Assembly: GCA_947455585.1 (NCBI GenBank)
Contig: CANGOY010000051.1
Location: forward strand, 1 to 9,958
Origin: Comamonadaceae bacterium
GTDB lineage: Bacteria > Pseudomonadota > Gammaproteobacteria > Burkholderiales > Burkholderiaceae_C
Length of the DNA: 9,958 bases
Direction: 5' to 3'
Position numbers and translations under genes: made by a program. The notes under the pieces were generated by a model that was given only the letters and a program-made list of their open reading frames with translations, did no database searches and had not been told where the DNA came from. Positions 5,447-9,958 of this stretch are shown here, in pieces; the first letter of the stretch is position 1; every line of letters starts with the position of its first letter.

Positions 5447-5644
5447 ATGAGTGAAGACCCAAGGTGCTGCGGCACCGGAACCTGCATCATCAACGCCGAC
5501 GGCACGTGCTGGTGTGGTCAACGTTGGGATGGCGAAAAAATGTGTTTTCCAAAAATGGATGTCTCGCCTGTTGCAAATGCCAATAGGTCACAAGCTCAAC
5601 CCATGCCAGACGCGACAGGTGCGACGGATACCCACGAGGTTTGA
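5447..5644 (+). CDS. small six-cysteine protein, function unknown
   Basis: This 65-residue protein has all its cysteines in the first half: C7, C8, C13, C21, C23 and C33, within RCCGTGTCIINADGTCWCGQ followed by RWDGEKMC. The remainder is low-complexity and polar. The spacing CC-x4-C-x7-C-x-C-x9-C suggests a metal or Fe-S site, or disulphides, but there is no signal peptide, which favours a metal site in the cytoplasm. I recall similar short proteins in Burkholderiales annotated only as hypothetical. Position 16 bp after the DUF2805 gene and 27 bp before the OmpR-type gene supports it as a real member of the operon. A second frame across the same bases (5451-5660) does not look like a protein. 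Confidence 0.72.
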   Translation: MSEDPRCCGTGTCIINADGTCWCGQRWDGEKMCFPKMDVSPVANANRSQAQPMPDATGATDTHEV

Positions 5645-5671
5645 GTCACCGTATGTTTAGAGGCGCTCGTC

Positions 5672-6382
5672 ATGCTTGATGTTGCATTGTTCACGGTCGA
5701 CGATCAAATTGCGAACAAGGTGCGCCGTGCCTTGTCGTTTGCCAGTGCCAAGGTGGAACGTTTGCATTGGCAGTCCAGTATGAGCGTTGCGATGATGGGC
5801 AGGCCGCGCGATTTGGTTGTGTTGCATCCCACCCACCTAGACCGCCAGCAGCGGACAGACTTTGAGCGCCTCGTCCAGCTGCGCGAAGCGACACCCAGCA
5901 TCGCCATCGTGACGGACCAACAAGCCAACGACGCCGTGCGCTTGCTGGATGCGGGTGTGGATCGGTTTTTGGTCGAACCTTTTGACGAAAAGTACTTTGG
6001 TGCTGTGGTGCGGGCGTTGATGCGCAGGCGCCAAGGCCATGTGTCTTCGGTCACGCAGTACGGCCATCTGAGTTTCGACCACGGCCTTAAACAACTGCAT
6101 GTGCATGGCGCAGAGGTTGACCTCACCACACGCGAGGCACAGGTGGTGGATGTTTTGTTAAGGCGTGTGGGTCAAATCACTTCCAAAGAAGATTTTTTGC
6201 AAGAAATGGACCCAGACAATATTGATCTCAACAGCTCTGCAATTGAGGTGTACATCCATCGGCTTCGCAAGAAAATCAGCAACGACATTCTTCCCATTCG
6301 CAACATCAAGCGTTGTGGTTATTTTTTAAGACGGTACACACCGACAGACACCGAGGTCATTGATGACAAGCAACATGTCTAA
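5672..6382 (+). CDS. OmpR/PhoB-type regulator with degenerate receiver domain
   Basis: This 236-residue protein has a receiver-like N-terminal domain (1-118) and a C-terminal winged helix (about 128-222: LTTREAQVVDVLLRRVGQIT, then IEVYIHRLRKKI and GYFLRRY). The acidic pair D10-D11 and T81 are retained, but the phospho-acceptor position (normally Asp in DLVLLD) is H52 in DLVVLHP, and the conserved Lys of the KPF motif is E102 in VEPF. The receiver should therefore not be phosphorylated in the normal way. No histidine kinase gene is adjacent. AGAGG lies 8 nt before the ATG. The end overlaps the SDR gene by 20 bp. It may act as a constitutive or ligand-controlled DNA-binding protein; that is inference. 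It is probably conserved as a full-length protein rather than a decaying gene. Confidence 0.88.
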   Translation: MLDVALFTVDDQIANKVRRALSFASAKVERLHWQSSMSVAMMGRPRDLVVLHPTHLDRQQRTDFERLVQLREATPSIAIVTDQQANDAVRLLDAGVDRFLVEPFDEKYFGAVVRALMRRRQGHVSSVTQYGHLSFDHGLKQLHVHGAEVDLTTREAQVVDVLLRRVGQITSKEDFLQEMDPDNIDLNSSAIEVYIHRLRKKISNDILPIRNIKRCGYFLRRYTPTDTEVIDDKQHV

Positions 6383-7082
6383 CCCCACGCTTTTTGACGC
6401 CGACTACAAGGCACTGGTCATGGGTGCCAGCGGTGCGATTGGTGGCGCATTTGTCGCTGCATTTCAAGCGGACCCGCATTGCACCTATGTAGCGCAGGTG
6501 TCTCGTTCTCAGTCCGCAGGTTTTGATTTGTTGAATGAGGCGTCCATTCAGCAGCAGGCTGAAGCGTGCCGTGCGTCTGGCCCGTATCACATCATCATTG
6601 ACGCTACCGGCGCGTTGACCATCGACGGCGTGGGCCCCGAAAAATCATTGGCCAGTTTGCGTGAAGACACCTTGATGAAAAATTTTCATATCAACGCCGT
6701 TGCTCCGGTGTTGGTGCTTCGTCACTTCGCACCCTTGCTGGCTTCAGGCCCTGCGGTGTATGCCAAGCTGTCTGCACGCGTGGGCAGTATTTCAGACAAC
6801 ACCAAGGGCGGTTGGTATGGCTATCGCGCCGCCAAAGCGGCATTGAACATGTTGCTGCAAACGGCGGCCATTGAACTGCAGCGAAAGAATGCAGATCTGC
6901 GTGTGGTGGCTTTGCAGCCAGGCACCGTCAGGTCTAATTTGTCACAAGCTTTCGCCAGTTCTGTGCCGCATTTGTTGGAACCAGCTGAGTCTGTGACTGG
7001 CATGTTGTCTGCCTTGAAAAGCCTCACACCCAAATCGGGCGCGCATTATGTGGACTACAAAGGCGAGCACATTGCGTGGTGA
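6363..7082 (+). CDS. short-chain dehydrogenase/reductase (SDR)
   Basis: This 239-residue protein has a classical SDR layout: a cofactor loop VMGASGAIGGAF (19-30) in place of TGxxxGxG, DATGAL at 80-85, N111 in FHINAVAP, serines at 138 and 142 ahead of the catalytic YRAAK (Y154, K158), and QPGTVRSNL (185-193) after it. It reduces or oxidises an unknown small substrate with NAD(P)H. The start is the ATG at 6363, supported by GAGG six bases upstream; an ATG at 6375 and a TTG at 6360 are alternatives. It overlaps the OmpR-type gene by 20 bp and is the last gene of the operon; a convergent gene follows 15 bp on. SDRs of this kind are frequent neighbours of photolyase genes. The C-terminal AHYVDYKGEHIAW is also typical. 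Confidence 0.9.
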   Translation: MTSNMSNPTLFDADYKALVMGASGAIGGAFVAAFQADPHCTYVAQVSRSQSAGFDLLNEASIQQQAEACRASGPYHIIIDATGALTIDGVGPEKSLASLREDTLMKNFHINAVAPVLVLRHFAPLLASGPAVYAKLSARVGSISDNTKGGWYGYRAAKAALNMLLQTAAIELQRKNADLRVVALQPGTVRSNLSQAFASSVPHLLEPAESVTGMLSALKSLTPKSGAHYVDYKGEHIAW

Positions 7083-7097
7083 GCCAGTGAGGCAGAC

Positions 7098-7685
7098 TTA
7101 GCGCGCCTCGTTGGGGCGCGGTATGAGTCGGTAGGACAGCATCTTTCCTGTGGCATCGACCTTGGCTAACACCAAGTCGCCCGAGCTGATGTTCTCGCCC
7201 ATGAACTCGAAGATGTTGACATGGTGCGTCACCAAGATCAGGGGCTGTGCGCCTTTGGTCTTGAGCTTCTGCGCAATGAAGCTTTGTAGCCGTTTGTTTT
7301 GCGCTTGGGCTGTGTGCATCTCATCAAAAAACGAAGCCAAGGTGGGTTCCACTTGCCAGCCTTTGAAGCCCAGCAATTGCGCCGTGTCCTTGCAGCGGCA
7401 CCAAGCACTCGAATACACATCGGCGTGATTGACGCCTTGATGTCTAAGCCAATCACCCACCACCACCGCTTGTTGACGGCCTTCTGCACTGAGGTTGCGC
7501 TGCGTTTTGCAATCGGCCAGCGTGTAGTTGGCAGGATCACCCACACCCGGGGCGAGGGTGTGACGCATCAGCAGCACATGATCAGGCGATTGCAGTTTTT
7601 CAGACAAGTCGCTGGCATGGGCCAGCACACAGGCCAAAACCCCAAGCGTGAAAAAGGTCACGCGCTTGAAGACAGAACCTTGCAT
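7098..7685 (-). CDS. histidine phosphatase superfamily protein, exported
   Basis: This 195-residue protein begins with a signal peptide (KRVTFFTLGVLACVLAHA, cleavage likely near residue 24-25). The phosphoglycerate-mutase-like core follows: LLMRHTLAPGVGDP (38-51) with R41-H42 in an RHT variant of RHG, CKTQRNLSAEGR (59-70), VYSSAWCRCKDTA (90-102) supplying the second arginine, and ILVTHHVNIFEF (150-161) with the second catalytic histidine H154. It should remove phosphate from an unknown periplasmic substrate. AGGAG sits 7 nt before the chosen ATG, and an out-of-frame ATG lies 4 nt earlier. The gene starts 3 bp after the DUF3833 stop and belongs to the leftward set with DUF3833 and DUF2878. Its 3' end converges on the SDR gene with a 15-bp gap. 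Confidence 0.9.
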   Translation of the reverse strand: MQGSVFKRVTFFTLGVLACVLAHASDLSEKLQSPDHVLLMRHTLAPGVGDPANYTLADCKTQRNLSAEGRQQAVVVGDWLRHQGVNHADVYSSAWCRCKDTAQLLGFKGWQVEPTLASFFDEMHTAQAQNKRLQSFIAQKLKTKGAQPLILVTHHVNIFEFMGENISSGDLVLAKVDATGKMLSYRLIPRPNEAR

Positions 7686-7688
7686 GCA

Positions 7689-8234
7689 TTAACTCCTTTT
7701 CGTGAACGACAGGGTGACATCGCCCAAGTGAATGCCCAGCTTGGTCATGCGTGCTTTGTTGAGCATGACGCGGTCGTTCATCAAATACATCCAGTCGTCC
7801 ATTTGCACATTCAGCACCGTGCCGTCCACGGGCAGGGCCAAGGTGTAACGCCAGTTGAACGCATTGCCTTTGGTTTGGCCCTCCGCCGTGCCCACCACAT
7901 CGCCAGCGATGCCGACGTAGGCGCCATTGCCTTTGTCGGTGAGTTTCCAAATGCGTTTTTCTTTGGTGCCGTCTGAGTACACAAAGTCTTCGTCCAAGAT
8001 GCCTTGGTCGTTGTGCCATTGGCATTTCATCTCCACGGTGAAACGCTTGACCACCTTGCCGTTGCGGTCGGTGAAGATGCCCCACGCGTCCACCATGCCG
8101 TTGAAGTAGGTGCGCAGGTCGAGCACGGGTTTTTGGCTGGCGTAATCGTCCACCGTGGGGCTGGCGCACCCACTGAGGCTTGCGAGGGCGGTGGTGGTCA
8201 TGCCACTGAGTAAAAGCGTGCGACGGTTCATCAT
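7689..8234 (-). CDS. DUF3833 family lipoprotein
   Basis: From the ATG at 8234, which overlaps the DUF2878 stop (ATGA), this gives 181 residues; an in-frame ATG one codon later is equally possible. AAAGGT lies about 6 nt upstream. The N-terminus MMNRRTLLLSGM... is a lipoprotein signal with lipobox LSGC, modified Cys at 23. The mature domain matches DUF3833: LRTYFNGMVDAWGIFTDRNG, DEDFVYSDGT, IWKLTDKG, GIAGDVVGTAEGQTKGNAFN, and MDDWMYLMND. These are lipocalin-like beta proteins of unknown ligand, anchored in the membrane facing the periplasm. Longer readings of the frame up to 8303 overlap DUF2878 heavily and are not credible. DUF3833 commonly pairs with DUF2878, as here. Confidence 0.9.
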   Translation of the reverse strand: MMNRRTLLLSGMTTTALASLSGCASPTVDDYASQKPVLDLRTYFNGMVDAWGIFTDRNGKVVKRFTVEMKCQWHNDQGILDEDFVYSDGTKEKRIWKLTDKGNGAYVGIAGDVVGTAEGQTKGNAFNWRYTLALPVDGTVLNVQMDDWMYLMNDRVMLNKARMTKLGIHLGDVTLSFTKRS

Positions 8235-8755
8235 GAGAGACCTTTGGATGGTGTGAAAAAGTGCTTGGCTGCGTAGACCAAAACGGGGAGCGCAAAGCCC
8301 CAAGTGATGGCCAAAACGCCGAAGTGAAAGGGCGTGCTGTCAAAAGACGCCGCGCCCAGCTGTGCCCCAGCATAGTAGGTGAGCGGGCCAAACACCAGAC
8401 CCGCTGCCACTGACAGCCAAAGGGTGTGGCTTTGTAAAAACTTCAAAGAGGTGTTCAAGGTCATGGCAAACAAAGCCCACAGCAGCCACAACCAAAACGG
8501 GCTCAAGGGCCCGAGTGCCCATCCGTAAAAACTGATGACCGATGTTGTTTGCAGCAGTGTGTCAGCGGCCATGCCAACGAGCATTGCCAGCGCGGCAAGT
8601 TTGGCCTCTTGCTGCGGCTGGTGTGCAAATCGCAGGTGCAGACCCGCCAGCACCAAGCCATACAGCAAGACTGGTATTTCAAGCCCGCGACCAACCCCCG
8701 CAATGCAAGCCCACCAAGCGGTTTGAAAACCCAGAATATTTAAAAACAAACGCAT
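8231..8755 (-). CDS. DUF2878 family inner-membrane protein
   Basis: This 174-residue protein is almost entirely hydrophobic, with about six membrane segments (roughly 5-22, 25-43, 52-75, 86-106, 111-133 and 145-164). Family features include N-terminal NILGFQTAWWACI, an intramembrane GMAADTLLQ (61-69) with an Asp, and PLSPFWLWLLWALFAMTLN, followed by FGPLTYYAGAQLGA (122-135). The function is unknown; the family is linked by neighbourhood to photolyase and lipid-modifying genes. It follows acr3 after 46 bp without a recognisable terminator, so it may be read from the arsenic promoter or from its own promoter in that gap. The stop overlaps the DUF3833 start. Confidence 0.9.
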   Translation of the reverse strand: MRLFLNILGFQTAWWACIAGVGRGLEIPVLLYGLVLAGLHLRFAHQPQQEAKLAALAMLVGMAADTLLQTTSVISFYGWALGPLSPFWLWLLWALFAMTLNTSLKFLQSHTLWLSVAAGLVFGPLTYYAGAQLGAASFDSTPFHFGVLAITWGFALPVLVYAAKHFFTPSKGLS

Positions 8756-8801
8756 GTCGCATTCTAGAAATCCAAACCGACCTTGTGGTGGCGGTGGTCA
8801 T

Positions 8802-9824
8802 TCAAGGCGTCCGCTCGTACCAACCTTTGCTGCGGTTCACCACATGCACCACCAGCAACATCACCGGCACCTCAATCAGCACGCCCACCACCGTGGCCAG
8901 CGCAGCGCCGGACTCAAAGCCAAACAGGCTGATGGCTGCGGCCACAGCCAGCTCGAAGAAGTTAGAGGCGCCAATCAAGGCAGAAGGGCAGGCCACGTTG
9001 TGCGACTCACCTACTGCACGGTTGAGGAAATATGCCAGGGCAGAGTTGAACAACACTTGAATCAAGATGGGCACGGCCAGCAAGGCAATGACCAAGGGCT
9101 GCTTCAAAATCGCTTCACCTTGAAACGCAAACAACAGCACCAGCGTAGCTAACAAAGCCGCGATGGACCACGGGCCGATGTTTGCCATCACAGCCTCAAA
9201 CTTTTTTGTGCCTTGTGCCAACAGTGCTTTGCGAATCAGCTGTGCCAACACCACCGGAATGACGATGTACAACACCACCGATGTGATGAGCGTGTCCCAT
9301 GGCACGATGATGGCCGACAACCCCAGCAAGAACGCCACCAGCGGTGCAAACGCCACCACCATGATGGCGTCGTTCAACGCCACTTGCGACAGGGTGAACA
9401 AGGGGTGACCGTTGGTGAGGCGGCTCCACACAAACACCATAGCGGTGCAGGGTGCAGCAGCCAGCAAAATCAGACCTGCGATGTAGCTGTCAATTTGGTC
9501 GGCAGGCAACAGTGGCGCAAACAAATAGCGAATGAAAAACCAACCCAGCAGCGCCATTGAAAACGGCTTGACCAACCAGTTGACAAACAGCGTCACGCCA
9601 ATGCCCTTGATGTGCTGACGCACTTCGTGCAGCGCGCCAAAGTCCACCTTGATGAGCATGGGGATGATCATGACCCAAATTAGCAAACCGACTGGCAAGT
9701 TGACCTGCGCGTACTCCAAGCTGCCAATGGCTTGAAAAAGCTCTGGCTGCCATTGCCCCAGTGCAATGCCCACGACGATGCACAAGGCCACCCAAGCGGT
9801 GAGATAGCGTTCAAAAAAATTCAT
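8802..9824 (-). CDS. acr3: ACR3 family arsenite efflux permease
   Basis: This 340-residue protein is full length for ACR3 (about ten membrane helices). It shows the conserved N-terminus FERYLTAWVALCIVVGIALG, LPVGLLIWVMIIPMLIKVDF (43-62), the essential cysteine C126 in AAPCTAMVFVWSRLT, NDAIMVVAFAPLV, and the conserved glutamate E318 in LIEVPVMLLVV. ACR3 expels arsenite, and antimonite in some members, across the inner membrane by proton antiport. The ATG overlaps the stop of the upstream arsenate reductase-like gene (ATGA), a usual pairing: reduction of arsenate then export of arsenite. No ArsR regulator is visible in the window. The bounds are well set by the overlap and the TGA. Confidence 0.96.
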   Translation of the reverse strand: MNFFERYLTAWVALCIVVGIALGQWQPELFQAIGSLEYAQVNLPVGLLIWVMIIPMLIKVDFGALHEVRQHIKGIGVTLFVNWLVKPFSMALLGWFFIRYLFAPLLPADQIDSYIAGLILLAAAPCTAMVFVWSRLTNGHPLFTLSQVALNDAIMVVAFAPLVAFLLGLSAIIVPWDTLITSVVLYIVIPVVLAQLIRKALLAQGTKKFEAVMANIGPWSIAALLATLVLLFAFQGEAILKQPLVIALLAVPILIQVLFNSALAYFLNRAVGESHNVACPSALIGASNFFELAVAAAISLFGFESGAALATVVGVLIEVPVMLLVVHVVNRSKGWYERTP

Positions 9825-9958
9825 ACGAGTTCCTGGCTCAGCTCTTTGGCTGTGTGTTGCAACATGGCTTTTTGCAGTTTGTCGGCAGGCAAGTTCACCA
9901 ATAGTTGCAAGCGTTTTTGAATCAAGTACATGGTGTTGCGAAAGGCTTGCAAGCGGTC
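9821..9958 (-). CDS. arsC: arsenate reductase (ArsC, low-molecular-weight phosphatase type), C-terminal end
   Basis: Only the last 45 codons lie in the window; the gene starts beyond the right edge. The tail reads DRLQAFRNTMYLIQKRLQLL followed by VNLPADKLQKAM and ends in SQELV. The pattern (Phe/Arg helix, a RI..F.NLP-like turn, and a final helix) is typical of the C-terminus of LMW-PTP-like ArsC. The catalytic cysteines are not visible, so the call rests on this tail and on the direct ATGA overlap with acr3, where arsenate reductase is expected. An unrelated protein with a similar helical tail cannot be excluded. Confidence 0.65.
   Translation of the reverse strand, partial: DRLQAFRNTMYLIQKRLQLLVNLPADKLQKAMLQHTAKELSQELV

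Noticed and set aside
7102..7120. GC-rich hairpin (CGCGCC/GGCGCG, 7-nt loop) near the SDR/histidine phosphatase convergence, as a terminator
   Set aside because: It lies within the last codons of the phosphatase gene and no T tract follows on either strand.
7299..7976. Long plus-strand reading frame of 225 codons
   Set aside because: It is antisense to the histidine phosphatase and DUF3833 genes, both of which have clear family motifs; its own translation resembles nothing.
7600..8391. 263-codon minus-strand frame across DUF3833 and DUF2878
   Set aside because: It is a frame shadow with a His/Arg-rich composition, while the other frame carries the family motifs, lipobox and overlap start.

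Overview
The window looks like a chromosomal segment of a freshwater-type betaproteobacterium, most likely Burkholderiales/Comamonadaceae. This rests on protein family resemblance, moderately high GC and very compact gene packing; no marker gene was available to confirm it. Nearly every base is coding. The only sizeable gaps are two divergent promoter regions, 2575-2728 and 4471-4587. In 2575-2728 I see no convincing promoter. I found no rRNA, tRNA, insertion sequence, CRISPR array or attachment site.

Region 1 (1-2574, all minus strand) is a tightly overlapped operon. In transcription order it encodes a DUF2237 protein, a secreted SOUL haem-binding protein, a dihydroneopterin aldolase-like protein (FolB/FolX), a pterin-4a-carbinolamine dehydratase (PhhB), a small two-helix membrane protein, a DUF2256 zinc-ribbon-like protein and the N-terminus of a photolyase/cryptochrome that runs off the left edge. 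Four of the six junctions are ATGA stop/start overlaps and the other two overlap by 10 and 29 bp. The gene set (photolyase, pterin chemistry, haem binding, DUF2237, DUF2256) matches the light or singlet-oxygen stress neighbourhoods known from proteobacteria.

Region 2 (2575-4470) holds one plus-strand gene with a Rossmann-like fold of uncertain function. It converges on a minus-strand MerR-type regulator, and their stop codons overlap. The regulator has an HTH, a middle alpha/beta domain and a C-terminal helical domain with a Cys-Glu-Cys-Pro motif.

Region 3 (4471-7082, plus strand) starts at an AT-rich divergent promoter region with face-to-face promoter candidates, a 9-bp-arm dyad and a related direct repeat 50 bp away. 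It reads into a second operon: an Rrf2-type regulator without the usual Fe-S cysteines, a DUF2805/TIGR03643 protein, a six-cysteine small protein, an OmpR-type regulator with a degenerate receiver, and a short-chain dehydrogenase.

Region 4 (7098-9958, minus strand) reads as the end of an arsenate reductase, an ACR3 arsenite efflux permease, a DUF2878 membrane protein, a DUF3833 lipoprotein and a secreted histidine-phosphatase-superfamily protein. DUF2878 and DUF3833 usually sit in the same photolyase-linked neighbourhoods as the genes of regions 1 and 3.

Taken together, the window looks like a light/oxidative-stress island with three unusual transcription regulators (MerR without a recognisable B12 motif, Rrf2 without Fe-S cysteines, OmpR without a phospho-acceptor) and several conserved proteins of unknown function, next to an arsenic resistance pair. 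The link between these parts is inferred from gene content and layout.
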